DNA of 64,000 bases from Cherax quadricarinatus (GCF_038502225.1 NC_091355.1:9608044-9672043), one strand, 5' to 3'; shown: positions 44,733 through 55,878, counted from the first letter of the stretch. Translations and numbers: made by a program. The notes: generated by a model not told the origin, from the letters alone.

Positions 44733-45085
44733 AATGATTGTGTCTACGTCTTATATGTACGTATTGTGTCTACGTCTTAAATGTACGTATTGTGTCTACG
44801 TCTTATATGTACGTATTGTGTCTACGTCTTATATGTACGTATTGTGTCTACGTCTTATATGTACGTATTGTGTCTACGTCTTGTACGTATTGTGTCTACG
44901 TCTTAAATGTACGTATTGTGTCTACGTCTTATATGTACATATTGTGTCTACGTCTTATATGCACGTATTGTGTCTACGTCTTATATGTACGTATTGTGTC
45001 TGCGTCTTATATGTACGTCTTGTGTCTACGTCTTATATGTACGTCTTTTGTCTACGTCTTATATGTACGTCTTGTGTGACGTCTT
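44733..45085 (+). repeat. 26-bp minisatellite, about 13 copies
   Basis: The unit is 26 bp, 'cgtcttatatgtacgtattg' plus 'tgtcta'. One unit is shortened ('cgtcttgtacg'). Later units vary ('tacgtcttg'). Confidence 0.95.
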
Positions 45086-45189
45086 ATGTCTGTGTGTGTT
45101 AATGGTGCGTCTGTCTTGTGTTTATATCTTGCGTCTTCATCTTGCGTCTACATCTTGCGTCTACATCTTGCGTCTACATCTTGCGTCTA

Positions 45190-47290
45190 GTCTTGTTTAT
45201 TTCTTGTGTCAGCGTGTTCAAGTGTCCCCAGTAATTTTGGTACTTTGCTGAAGCCTTGCGGGCAGTGAAGCTTCTCTCTCTATTTTCCAGATCTGCAGTT
45301 TGGCACGCCTTACAAGAGCTGTTAAGAGTACAGCAATATTCCGGTCTGGAGAGAACAAGTAACATGACGAGTTTCATCGCTGGCATCTATTATTTTTTAA
45401 AAGTTCTGGTTATACAGCCTTGCATTTTCCTCGTAGTGATAAGGACATGGTGACGAACCTTGAGAGTGAGATCCTATGACATTCTCACTTCTACGTCTCG
45501 TATTAGTCTTGCTCTATTGGGTTATCTCTGTTTTATAAATCAATCCAGTTTTCATTTCTTCATTTTTGCCAAGCGGAGTAACTGAAATTTGTCCTCATTA
45601 AACATAATATTGTTATCAGTAGATCGCCGGAAAACGCCATTTACATAAACTTGGAGTTTCGCTCTATATTTAATGGATGTCACAAATATCTTGTTCAATG
45701 AGGATAAGTTTTCGCTGTGGGGAAAAATAAACACATAAAGGTTGAGATGTAGTGTAAAACAGAACTCAGATTATTCAATAATAACAATAATAGCCAATAA
45801 TAATAGTCTTCAAGTCACTTGTTCTCTCTTAGAATATTACTGTACTCTAACAACCCTTTTTAAAACAGTTGAAATTTTAGATCTTGAGTTACAGATATTG
45901 ACAGTGTTTTCTAACTGTACCTATAGCTCCCTCTTCTTTACTGGCAGCTGTCCCCTCAAGGAAGGCTCCTTGACGCTGGTGAGGGGCTCTTGATCTAGGG
46001 AATTGGATCTGTGCTCCAGTTCCCTGAATTAAGCCTGAATGCCTTCCATCCCCCCATAGGCGCTGTATAATCCTACGGGTTTAGTGCTTCCCCCTTGATT
46101 ATAATAATAATAATAATAATACTGGCAGCTGTTCTACACTTTCTGCCATATCTTTCACTTTAGTAAGTTGTTATGGCAGTTTGTAAGGATAGGAATTACG
46201 CCTTAAACTATCATCCATGTATCTCTGTTCCAGAGAGAACAATGTGTATTGAGATGTTCCCAATAGCTTAGATGTTTTATTGATTCCATGCTGGCGGTGG
46301 ACGGCCTTAGTATATTTTTCATCACTGTTATCTCTCCTGCCTTGAAAGGCGTTGTGAGCATAAAATAATATTCACGTCGTGAGTGCACAAGTGATTTGTA
46401 AAGTACCATCATTGGGAAAGCTTTTCTTTTTGAAAGTTTTCATAATTCACCCTGTCATTTTCCTGGCCTTCGCCTTATTGCGTTCTCCAAATGACAGAGC
46501 CTTTGACATTATTATTCCTAAGTCTTTTACCTCTTCCTTACCTTTTATGACGTGTTTGCTTACATTCTTTATACTGTGCTTGTTTTAAGATCTTCATTCT
46601 TTTCAGACGTAAACAGTTGAAATTTGTCACCATTAAGCATCATGTTATTTTCACTTGCCAAGTGAAAGACTTTGTTGATATTTGTTTGCAGTTTTCCTGT
46701 GTTATCTACAGAGGTTACTTTAATGTTTATTTTGGCATCATCCGCAAAAGATATGAAACTGAGTTCATTGTTCGTGTCATTGTCTGCTATGAGGATGAGA
46801 AATAGTAAGGGTGCCAGGACCGTGCCTCGGGGTACTGCAGTTTTCTACTATGGCGAGACTGGAGTTTGTCTTTTATATTGAATCTTTGTGATCGGGTTCT
46901 TAGAAATTCGAAGATCCATTTTCCTACTTTTCCTATTATACTTAATGAACTTGCTTTATGAGCTGTGACTCCATCGTCACATTTGTCAAATGCATTTGTA
47001 AAATCCGTGTAGATTACATCTGTGATTTGATTTTCTTCCAAGATCTCTGTAATTTTGCCATATTAATCTAACAGTGGTGATAGACAAGCTCTTTCTCCTC
47101 TAAGCCGCCATGTTGACTTGTTTAATCCGATGTCTCACTCTTTCAAAGATGTTTATAACGTGCGAAGTTAATGCTACTGCTCTGTGGTTTATGCTAGCTC
47201 TGCTGCCTGAATTTATGGAGAGGAAACACATTTGTACTCTTTAATGCCTCTGCGATTTCACCTGAATCAAAGTTTCTCCTCCAGAGTACA
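45190..47290 (-). pseudogene. LINE A relic with RT motifs A, B and C
   Basis: On the minus strand in protein order: DVIYTDFTNAFDKCDD near 46990 (motif A, DFxxAFD); IGKVGKWIFEFLRTRSQRF; then AVPRGTVLAPLLFLILIADN near 46855-46800 (motif B); then LSFISFADDAKIN near 46770-46737 (motif C, both aspartates present). Further down are SLVHSRREYYFMLTTPFKAG near 46400-46340 and LSRPEYCCTLN near 45350-45320. Multiple frameshifts and stops occur. The catalytic residues are readable although the gene is dead. A 169-bp retroposon splits it at 45952-46120. Confidence 0.8.
45940..46132 (+). mobile_element. AAT-tailed retroposon, 169 bp, 12-bp target duplication
   Basis: 'actggcagctgt' flanks the insert perfectly at 45940-45951 and 46121-46132. 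The insert, 45952-46120, reads 'cccctcaaggaaggctcc', 'ttgatctagggaattgg', 'ctgtgctccagttccctg', 'gcctgaatgccttcc', 'gcgctgtataatcctacgg', then 'gcttcccccttgattat' and (AAT)n. The host sequence is the LINE A relic. It is the cleanest copy in the window. Confidence 0.95.
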
Positions 47291-48047
47291 CAGAGTACTC
47301 ATGATAATGGTACTTTACATTTATTTATAAATAACACATTCAGGTACGAGGACAAGGTGTCTCTTAGTCTAATGTTAGGTATATATACATTTTTTGGGTG
47401 GCCTGAATAATGAAAGAAAATGTGTAAATCATTAAGCATCATGACGTCAGTAGGTTCGTTAAACATTGATTCATACAGTTTATCCAACAAGATTTACACA
47501 CTGGTCATCTATATGACCAAGACCCGTGGCAGGAGGCACTTGTCTCCTGACTAATATTATAACAACAATTATCCAACAAGATTTCGCTTATTTCGTCGTT
47601 GTCATTTGTATACGAGTTTTTTTTCGAGCTGAAGTCCAATACTGGAAGATGATTCTGATTTGGATTTTGAGTATGCGAGAAAAAAGCATAAGAGGTTTAT
47701 GCAATTTAAAAAAAAATGCATTTTACTTCATTTAATGTCTGGCATAAAGTGCTTCTCTCTTTCATCCATATCTGTAATTTCTCGACGTAGATTTTCTATT
47801 CTCTGTTGTGTTATTTTCTGTTTAAAAATTCGGCAACTTCTTTCTCCCGTTAAGTGTTGTGGGCTCTGTTTATGACCTCATTCTGGGCTCTCTGAGTGGG
47901 TCACACCTTGTACATACCTCGTATATTTTACATTCAGAATGTTAGTACACAGGGCCGTGTTATCCTGGCAATGTTTAAGAGTTATTTCTTTGTTTTCCCA
48001 GGAGTCAACTCCATGGTAACGCGGAGATTAGAGGAAGCTCTGTTTAA
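47291..48047. other. No gene; D1 fragment at 47505-47555
   Basis: 47508-47555 ('atatgaccaagacccgtggc', then 'aggaggcacttgtctcctga') is a D1 core fragment. The rest is AT-rich and unassigned. Confidence 0.45.
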
Positions 48048-48258
48048 TGCGATAAAGCTCTTCACACAGCTAAACATGACTTGATAAAGCTCTACACACG
48101 GAGATAAACATGACTTGATAAAGCTATACCCAGAGCGATACACGACTTGAAAAAGCGCCACACAGAGGTGAACATGACTTGATAAATCTCTACACAGGTG
48201 AACATGACTTGATAAAGCTCTACACAGAGGTAAACATGATTTGATAAAGCTTTATATA
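48048..48258 (+). repeat. 32-bp tandem repeat, about 6 copies, diverged
   Basis: The unit is about 32 bp, 'cttgataaagctctacacag' plus 'aggtaaacatga'. A first partial copy starts near 48050. Diverged units include 'cttgaaaaagcgccacac'. Confidence 0.88.
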
Positions 48259-48469
48259 GAGCGAGAGGCCGTATATTTTGCAGCTTGTCTTTCTCTTGCA
48301 AGTGCCTGCATCACACAACTATTCTTCCAGCCCACTACATCAAGAGCCAGGATGAGGGAACACCCCGGCCAATATAACACATACACACGAGTCGCAAAAA
48401 CGTACATTTTGCAACGTTAGAGCAGCAACAAAATGTTGCTGACCGAGAACCACATACAGGAGACTAAAG

Positions 48470-48625
48470 TTGAGAGTTATAAAAAGAGAGACAAATGTAA
48501 AGCTCACCCAAGAGAAGGTTAAGAGGCAGGCCCAGGACCTGTAACTCAACACCCCACATACCTAGCTAGGTAATTACACACTCGAGAAAAGTACAAAGGT
48601 TAGCAACCAGACTAGTCCTGGAACT
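48470..48625 (+). pseudogene. LINE family B scraps seeding the next array
   Basis: 48515-48580 resembles the end of LINE B ('ggttaagaggcaggcccagg', 'taggtaattacacac'). 48590-48640 ('aaagtacaaaggttagcaac', 'cagactagtcctggaactc') is the LINE B stretch seen at 37095-37120 and 37536-37565. The 23-bp array starts exactly inside this text. Confidence 0.7.
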
Positions 48626-49625
48626 CAGGGACATGAGGTACAAAGACTGAAGGACATGAGGTACAAAGACTAAAGGACATGAGGTACAAAGAGTAAGGGA
48701 CATGAGGTACAAAGACTGATGGACATGCGGTACAAAGACTGAGGGAGATGAGGTACAAAGACTGAGGGAGATGAGGTACAAAGACTGAGGGAGATGAGGT
48801 ACAAAGACTGAGGGAGATGAGGTACAAAGACTGAGGGAGATGAGGTACAAAGACTGAGGGAGATGAGGTACAAAGACTGAGGGAGATGAGGTACAAAGAC
48901 TGAGGGATATGAGGTACAAAGACTGAGGGAGATGAGGTACAAAGACTGAGGGAGATGAGGTACAAAAACTGAGGGATATGAGGTACAAAGACTGAGGGAG
49001 ATGAGGTACAAAGACTGAGGGAGATGAGGTACAAAGACTGAGGGAGATGAGGTACAAAGACTGAGGGAGATGAGGTACAAAGACTGAGGGAGATGAGGTA
49101 CAAAGACTGAGGGATATGAGGTACAAAGACTGAGGGAGATGAGGTACAAAGACTGAGGGAGATGAGGTACAAAGACTGAGGGAGATGAGGTACAAAGACT
49201 GAGGGATATGAGGTACAAAGACTGAGGGAGATGAGGTACAAAGACTGAGGGAGATGAGGTACAAAGACTGAGGGAGATGAGGTACAAAGACTGAGGGAGA
49301 TGAGGTACAAAGACTGAGGGATATGAGGTACAAAGACTGAGGGATATGAGGTATAAAGACTGAGGGACATAAAGTATAAAGACTGAGGGATATAAAGTAT
49401 AAAGACTGAGGGATATAAAGTATAAAGACTGAGGGATATAAAGTATAAAGACTGAGGGATATAAAGTATAAAGACTGAGGGATATAAAGTATAAAGACTG
49501 AGGGACACGAGGTACAAAGACTGAGGGACACGAGGTACAAAGACTGAGGGACACGAGGTGCAAAGACTGAGGGACACGAGGTACAAAGACTGAGGGACAC
49601 GAGGTACAAAGACTGAGGGACATGA
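48626..49625 (+). repeat. 23-bp satellite, about 43 copies
   Basis: The unit is 23 bp, 'gagatgaggtacaaagactg' plus 'agg'. Regional variants are 'gacatgagg' on the left, 'gagatgagg' and 'gatatgagg' in the centre, 'gatataaagtataaag' at 49360-49490 and 'gacacgagg' at 49500-49620. Three-unit (69-bp) open frames on the minus strand are artefacts. Confidence 0.97.
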
Positions 49626-49715
49626 ACTTTGCATCACTGGTAATACCGAGGGGCAGGAGAGCTACGATATCGACGTACATGATACACAGAAAGACAACCT
49701 GACATGAGAAGCATA

Positions 49716-49719
49716 GGTG

Positions 49720-49803
<84 letters not shown>
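49716..49803. repeat. (CA)n microsatellite, probable LINE B tail
   Basis: About 41 CA dinucleotides preceded by 'agaagcataggtgaa', which resembles the LINE B end 'aaataggtgagtac'. 49820-49895 ('gggttaagaggctggttc', 'ctgtgagtacacac') looks like another such end. Confidence 0.85.
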
Positions 49804-49804
<1 letters not shown>

Positions 49805-49899
49805 GTACATGCACTACTCTCCAGTGAAGGGTTAAGAGGCTGGTTCAGGAGCTGTAACTCGACCCCTTAAAGGAATAACTCTGTGAGTACACACCAAGA

Positions 49900-51358
49900 T
49901 AGATTTCCCGTTAAGACCATTAACAGTGACAAACCTCCCGTTAAAAACACTAACAGTGACAAACCTCCCGTTAAGACCACTAACATTGACAGACCTCCCG
50001 TTAAGACTACTAACAGTGACAAACCTCCCGTTAAGACCACTAACAGTGACAAACCTCCCGTTAAGACTATTAACAGTGACAAACCTCCCGTTAAGACTAC
50101 TAACAGTGACAAACCTCCGTTAAGACTACTAACAGTGACAAACCTCCCGTTAAGACTAACAATGACAAACCTCCCGTTAAGAACACTAGCAGTGACAAAC
50201 CTCCCGTTAAGACCACTAGCAGTGACAAACCTCCCGTTAAGAACACTAGCAGTGACAAACCTCCCATTAAGACCACTAGCAGTGACAAACCTCCCGTTAA
50301 GAACACTAGCAGTGACAAACCTCCCGTTAAGACTACTAACAGTGACAAACCTCCCATTAAGACCACTAACAGTGACAAACCTCCCGTTAAGACCACTAGC
50401 AGTGACAAACCTCCCGTTAAGACTACTAACAATGACAGACCTTCCGTTAAGACCACTAAAAGTGACAGACCTCCCGTTAAGACTACTAACAATGACAGAC
50501 CTTCCGTTAAGACCACTAACAGTGACAGACCTTCCGTTAAGACCACTAACAGTGACAGACCTCCCGTTAAGACTAACAGTGACAAACCTCCCGTTAAGAC
50601 TACAGTGACAAACCTCCCGTTAAGACCATTAACAGTGACAGACCTCCCGTTAAGAGCACTAACAGTGACAGACCTCCCGTTAAGACCACTAACAGTGACA
50701 AACCTCCCGTTAAGATCACTAACAGTGACAGACCTCCCGTTAAGGCCACTAACAGTGACAAACCTCCCGTTAAGATCACTAACAGTGACAGACCTCCCGT
50801 TAAGGCCACTAACAGTGACAAACCTCCCGTTAAGACCACTAACAGTGACAGACCTCCCGTTAAGACCACTAACAGTGACAGACCTCCCGTTAAGACCACT
50901 AACAGTGACAGACCTCCCGTTAAGACCACTAACAGTGACAGACCTCCCGTTAAGACCACTAACAGTGACAGACCTCCCGTTAAGACCACTAACAGTGACA
51001 GACCTCCCGTTAAGACCACTAACAGTGACAGACCTCCCGTTAAGACCACTAACAGTGACAAACCTCCCGTTAAGAGCACTAACAGTGACAGACCTCCCGT
51101 TAAGACCACTAACAGTGACAAACCTCCCGTTAAGATCACTAACAGTGACAAACCTCCCGTTAAGACCACTAACAGTGACAGACCTCCCGTTAAGAGCACT
51201 AACAGTGACAGACCTCCCGTTAAGAGCACTAACAGTGACAGACCTCCCGTTAAGACCACTAACAGTGACAGACCTCCCGTTAAGAGCACTAACAGTGACA
51301 GACCTCCCGTTAAGAGCACTAACAGTGACAAACCTCCCGTTAAGAGCACTAACAGTGA
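49900..51358 (+). repeat. 30-bp satellite, about 48 copies
   Basis: The unit is 30 bp, 'taagaccactaacagtgaca' plus 'gacctcccgt'. Variants are 'gagcact', 'gatcact' and 'gactact'; one unit lacks a base at about 50117, and shorter units lie at about 50150 and 50570-50600, so phase shifts several times. Uniform units are concentrated at 50820-51060. The 10-residue open-frame repeats on both strands are artefacts. Confidence 0.97.
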
Positions 51359-51654
51359 AGTGTTCAACAATGATAGCCAGTGAGCGAGTGACTGACCTTT
51401 CTGTGTGCACAAGTTACATAAAATATATTGAAGTAAAAACTGGCAGGGCAGCAGGGGATCTCCCCGCCGATACTGGTGCCCTGCCACGCCCCTGTCGCGG
51501 GACAAGGCAGTCACACGCCCACTTCGTGGTTCACCAGCCTGTTGGGGCTAGCAACCAGTATTGTCCTTCCACCAGGGCTTGACGAGCCTGCACGCAACAC
51601 ACACACACACACACACACACAATTTAGTGTGTACAAATCGGTATGTTATACCTG
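51359..51654. other. No gene; (CA)n at 51597-51620
   Basis: GC-richer low-copy sequence. Nothing recognised apart from the short CA run. Confidence 0.4.
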
Positions 51655-51776
51655 CTGCAGGTGCTCTCTGACACCTACTGCAGGTGTTCTCTGACACCTG
51701 CTGCAGGTGCTCTCTGACACCTGCTGCAGGTGCTCTCTGACACCTGCTGCAGGTGTTTCCCAACACCTGCATCTTG
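51655..51776 (+). repeat. 23-bp minisatellite, 5 copies
   Basis: The unit is 23 bp, 'tgctgcaggtgctctctgac' plus 'acc'. It contains the palindrome CTGCAG. Confidence 0.92.
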
Positions 51777-51906
51777 ATAGGCCGCTCACCTGACCCACAT
51801 TTATTTCCTGGGAGAGAGAGACTAGCGCAGGGTCAGGTAGGTCACCCCCATGGTCCCGAACACTAGAAGTTGAGACAATGGTAGTTCTGGAGTTACTGTC
51901 ATACAC

Positions 51907-52858
51907 AGTAGTGTCAGCCTGAGCTGGGAGACTTCAGTAGTGTCAGCCTGAGCTGGGAGACTTCAGTAGTGTCAGCCTGAGCTGGGAGACTTCAGTAGTG
52001 TCAGCCTGAGCTGGGAGACTTCAGTAGTGTCAGCCTGAGCTGGGAGACTTCAGTAGTGTCAGCCTGAGCTGGGAGACTTCAGTAGTGTCAGCCTGAGCTG
52101 GGAGACTTCAGTAGTGTCAGCCTGAGCTGGGAGACTTCAGTAGTGTCAGCCTGAGCTGGGAGACTTCAGTAGTGTCAGCCTGAGCTGGGAGACTTCAGTA
52201 GTGTCAGCCTGAGCTGGGAGACTTCAGTAGTGTCAGCCTGAGCTGGGAGACTTCAGTAGTGTCAGCCTGAGCTGGGAGACTTCAGTAGTGTCAGCCTGAG
52301 CTGGGAGACTTCAGTAGTGTCAGCCTGAGCTGGGAGACTTCAGTAGTGTCAGCCTGAGCTGGGAGACTTCAGTAGTGTCAGCCTGAGCTGGGAGACTTCA
52401 GTAGTGTCAGCCTGAGCTGGGAGACTTCAGTAGTGTCAGCCTGAGCTGGGAGACTTCAGTAGTGTCAGCCTGAGCTGGGAGACTTCAGTAGTGTCAGCCT
52501 GAGCTGGGAGACTTCAGTAGTGTCAGCCTGAGCTGGGAGACTTCAGTAGTGTCAGCCTGAGCTGGGAGACTTCAGTAGTGTCAGCCTGAGCTGGGAGACT
52601 TCAGTAGTGTCAGCCTGAGCTGGGAGACTTCAGTAGTGTCAGCCTGAGCTGGGAGACCTCAGTAGTGTCAGCCTGAGCTGGGAGACCTCAGTGTCAGCCT
52701 GAGCTGGAAGACTTTGGTAGTGTCAGCCTGAGCTGAGAGACTTCAGTAGTGTCAGCCTCAGCTGGGAGACTTCAGTAGTGTCAGCCTCAGCTGGGAGACT
52801 TCAGTAGTGTCAGCCTCAGCTGGGAGACTTCAGTAGTGTCAGCCTCAGCTGGGAGACA
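51907..52858 (+). repeat. 29-bp satellite, about 33 copies, nearly identical
   Basis: The unit is 29 bp, 'cagtagtgtcagcctgagct' plus 'gggagactt'. The first ~26 units are almost invariant. The last six change to 'agcctcagctggg', so the right edge is diverged. It lies about 30 bp left of the tRNA gene. The unit resembles the D2 phrase at 11655-11680. Confidence 0.97.
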
Positions 52859-52889
52859 TCATTATGGATGACACTGAGCGTCGTGTCAA

Positions 52890-52960
52890 GCATCGGTGGT
52901 TCAGTGGTAGAATTCTCGCCTGCCACGCGGGAGGCCCGGGTTCGATTCCCGGCCGATGCA
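52890..52960 (+). tRNA. tRNA-Gly-GCC: tRNA-Gly (anticodon GCC)
   Basis: A complete 71-nt cloverleaf. Acceptor stem GCATCGG (52890-52896) pairs with CCGATGC (52953-52959), discriminator A. The D arm is GTTC...GAAT. The anticodon arm is CTCGC-CTGCCAC-GCGGG with anticodon GCC. The T arm is CCGGG-TTCGATT-CCCGG. The A box 'tggttcagtgg' and B box 'ggttcgattcc' are intact. A TTTT at 52968-52971 can serve as the Pol III terminator. It matches the typical animal tRNA-Gly(GCC) almost everywhere, from memory. It carries amino acid glycine to GGC/GGU codons in cytosolic translation. Caveat: SINE body follows directly, so this may be a SINE head rather than a free gene. Confidence 0.93.
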
Positions 52961-53203
52961 TCAGTACTTTTATGTCCGGGATCGATTCCGACACGGATGA
53001 AACATTTGGCATGTTTCCTTACACCTGTTATCCCTGTTCACCTAGCAGTAACTAGGTACCTGGATGTAGTCGACTGGTGTGGGTCGCATCCTGGGGGACA
53101 AGATTAACCTAAGTTGTAAGGAATGTTCTGAATAACCAGGGACTTTCTATAAGTTAGTGATGTCAGCGAAGTCTGTATAATTTTGTATAATGTAGAAATA
53201 TAG

Positions 53204-53272
<69 letters not shown>

Positions 53273-53298
53273 GGACCCCAATGGAAATAAGTCATTTT
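52961..53298 (+). mobile_element. SINE S1 body behind tRNA-Gly, with nested insertion
   Basis: 52975-53102 reads the S1 body: a decayed second B-box-like 'gggatcgattccgac', then 'gtttccttacacctgttat', 'ctagcagtaactaggtacc', 'ggtcgcatcctgggggac', 'aagatt'. The text resumes at 53271 with 'aaggaccccaatggaaat', the next part of S1 (compare 36835-36855). Between them, 53108-53267, is a TTA-tailed insert with ATTAA on both sides. Confidence 0.85.
53108..53270 (+). mobile_element. TTA-tailed retroelement 3' end nested in a SINE
   Basis: The body 'cctaagttgtaaggaatg' to 'gatgtcagcgaagtctg' and 'aatgtagaaatatag' aligns with 56538-56650 ('gatgtcagctaggactg', 'acttgtagaaataaac'). Both end in (TTA)n. 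The ATTAA duplication (53103-53107 and 53268-53272) supports insertion by target-primed reverse transcription. The class is uncertain (a LINE 3' end or SINE). Confidence 0.75.
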
Positions 53299-53627
53299 GA
53301 TTTATTCCCATTGGTAATTTACACAGTAAGATATGTTGAAATAAGATCACAGTAAACAGATATCAAAATATGTACAACACGCCACTGTGAAGAAAGTGAT
53401 CGTACAATCGTTTTCGTGATTTTTCACATTATCAGTTCCTTAATATGTGGAAACTCACGAAGGTTCTTGGAAGTCCACTATTTTCTGCACGTTGTATATA
53501 ATAATTTGTGTAGCTGTATTTATGTGTACGTGTACCTAAGTAATCTTACTTATGGACGTATCTACACGCGTGGTTACAACCCCCCCCCCCTCACTAGTGG
53601 TTGTAATTATAACCATGATTTTTGAAG
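53299..53627. other. No gene; diverged 3'-end module near 53500
   Basis: 53495-53560 is a decayed copy of the module at 6701-6775 ('gtgtagctgtatttatgtg', 'gtacctaag'). Otherwise unassigned. Confidence 0.45.
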
Positions 53628-53745
53628 AGGTGGACGGGTAAGCCAGCGGAAGTCCTCGGTCAGATGACCAAAAGCTCCAGCTGTGGGTCATATAACTAAG
53701 ACCCGCGTCAGGAAACTCTTGTCCTGTTTCCAAACATTATACCTA
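53628..53745 (+). repeat. Dispersed repeat D1, copy 6
   Basis: 'aggtggacgggtaagcc', 'gatgaccaaaagctccag', 'gtcaggaaactcttgtcctg', tail 'atacctacctac'. The AT-rich lead 'gtaattataaccatgat' is as in other copies. Confidence 0.78.
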
Positions 53746-55290
53746 CCTACACGCATAGTTACGCCAGCCTAGCGACAACCAGCCAGAGCAACATCAAATC
53801 TCACAGCACTCGTACTGGGCTACACCCTCCATGTGTAGTCTGGCACAAGCTGGACAGGTTTTAAGCCGTATTAAAACTGATCAAGTTCAGGCTAGGTCGC
53901 TAGGCTAGTTCGGTGTAAATTAAAACACTAGCCACTACGTTAATTAAGGACAGCCAGATGAGGATAGGTGGCTCAGGTGTGGTTAGGCCAGTTACTTTAA
54001 ACTGTATCAAAAATGTTAGTCTTCCTCCTGAGACTCGAACTAGGGGGCAGCTGGGTTGCTAGGTGTGTATGAACTAGGGGCCGCTGTGTTGCTAGGCGCT
54101 TACGACGACTAATAGGCTAGTGATGTGACACTTGACACACCGGGTTGTTGGTGCCAGCACAATGACACAAGTTACACAGGTGTTGTGATTGGCAGCGGCC
54201 AGTACTCAGGTGTACTCCTGAGTACTGGTCGCTCTTACGAGGCATCTTAACTGTTTGCAGGTTCTTCTTCCACGTCTGCGGATCCGGACTCCGAAAAGCT
54301 CACCTGAGCAAGGAAATTCACCCAAGGTTTTAAACTTGGCCAGCGAAGAAGCTAGTTTATTTGTTATGTTTTCCATATTGATCATATGGAGGGTAGCGCA
54401 AGAGCATATGGATGCAAATAAGGCCTAGGATATAGGCCGCAAAAGAGTTAAGAGTACACACATGCATATGGCACAAAGAGTAACACTTCCCGAGCGTCCT
54501 TCCAGAGTTGCAGACTTTTGACGCTTCTCATGGGAAGTATATTAGAGACAATTCAATTTCAGTTATTAGTAACTTTAATTAGGCGCAGGTACACAAAACT
54601 ACAATTTTCACACTTAATGTAGATTATCTAGGATAACCCAAAAAGTCAAAGTGACTTATTTCCATTGGGGGTCCTTGATTTTCATTGAGGTCCTTGATCC
54701 TCATTGAGGTTCTTCATTTCGTGGTTTGCAAATTTTCTAAATTTGCTTGCAACAGGTGAAATGTAGAAATAAATCCAAATGTACTCCCGTTAACCCTTTT
54801 GAGGCCTAGTTCCTAGGCCTTTTGCGTATTCATTTCCTATTGTACTACCGTCCACAAGAGGGGTATGGGGCGCACAATAAACTGTAACCGCTTGGGCGGC
54901 AGTATCTAAAATCTATGCTGACTACCTCGTCCTCTGGGAACACAGGTTCTCTGTCACCAGCAGGAACCACGCTCAGTGTCCTTAACTCTGGAAAGAGGAA
55001 AACGGGCATTTTCCCAGGTAAAAGAAGGCGGAGGTGGGCTCGAAGTGGTTCAGTTCTGTAGTCTCTTCGGCTGACCTTCCCTCTTTGAAGAAACTAGGTA
55101 GCTTTTCGGAGACCCTCGGTCTCTAATACCGGTTTATACTTCTGTGTGAAGAAGTACTGAGAGATGTTTCTTACTGAACGATACAGTGGATATGATCACC
55201 TGAGCACTACCTCTCGATTTATACTGTCTTCACTGTCATACTGTCTTCGCTGTTATAATCTGTATAATCGTTAATCTCACATTGTAAACA

Positions 55291-55292
<2 letters not shown>
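53746..55292. other. Low-copy region; one strong hairpin and a SINE scrap
   Basis: 54194-54210 and 54217-54233 are 17-bp inverted arms around a 6-base loop ('agtactcagg...cctgagtact'), with one mismatch. 54630-54690 ('ggataacccaaaaagtc', 'acttatttccattggggg') is an S1 tail scrap on the minus strand. 54000-54110 repeats 'gaactaggggc...gttgctagg' twice. I see no exon-like open frame. With few repeats, this is the most plausible place for undetected host sequence. Confidence 0.45.

Positions 55293-55355
<63 letters not shown>
55293..55355. repeat. (CT)n microsatellite
   Basis: About 31 CT dinucleotides. Confidence 0.98.
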
Positions 55356-55360
<5 letters not shown>

Positions 55361-55830
55361 TATTCAAGTGAGAATTAAGAGACGTTTTCATAATAACAAG
55401 TAGCGAAGGTGTTCCTTGGCTTAGTGCCAGTCTTCTAGGGCCTCCTGGCACTGCCTGTCACTACCTGTCACTCCCTTTCATTACCTGTCACTGTCTGGCA
55501 CTGCACCTGCTGTGTACTACCTGCCTCATTACTTTCCCTGTCCTTTTTTCCTGTCCACTTTCCCTATCCACTTCCTTTTCTCCACATCCCCTTTCCTTCA
55601 TCTTTCTATCTCACTCTCTCCCTTTCAAATTTCCTCCCCCTATATTTATTTTTCTTATCGCCTCTTCTTCTCTTCCACTTCTGTTACAGCTTCCTTCCTT
55701 CTTTCCTTCCTTCCTTCCCAGCTTATTAAGACCAACTAGGTCAGAAGGACAGTCACAGGACGGCTGTGTTAACCAAGTTAAACCTGACTAGACGAAGGTC
55801 ATTAATATTCTGTTGTGTGTTTACTGTTAC
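55356..55830. other. No gene; pyrimidine-rich
   Basis: 55435-55505 repeats 'ctacctgtcact'-like phrases. 55510-55710 is C/T-rich. Open frames here have no domain. Confidence 0.45.
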
Positions 55831-55832
55831 TA

Positions 55833-55878
<46 letters not shown>

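Noticed and set aside
48566..51514. Leucine/serine/valine-rich frames of 300-436 codons over the 23- and 30-bp arrays
   Set aside because: Periodic artefacts of satellites in several frames and both strands at once.
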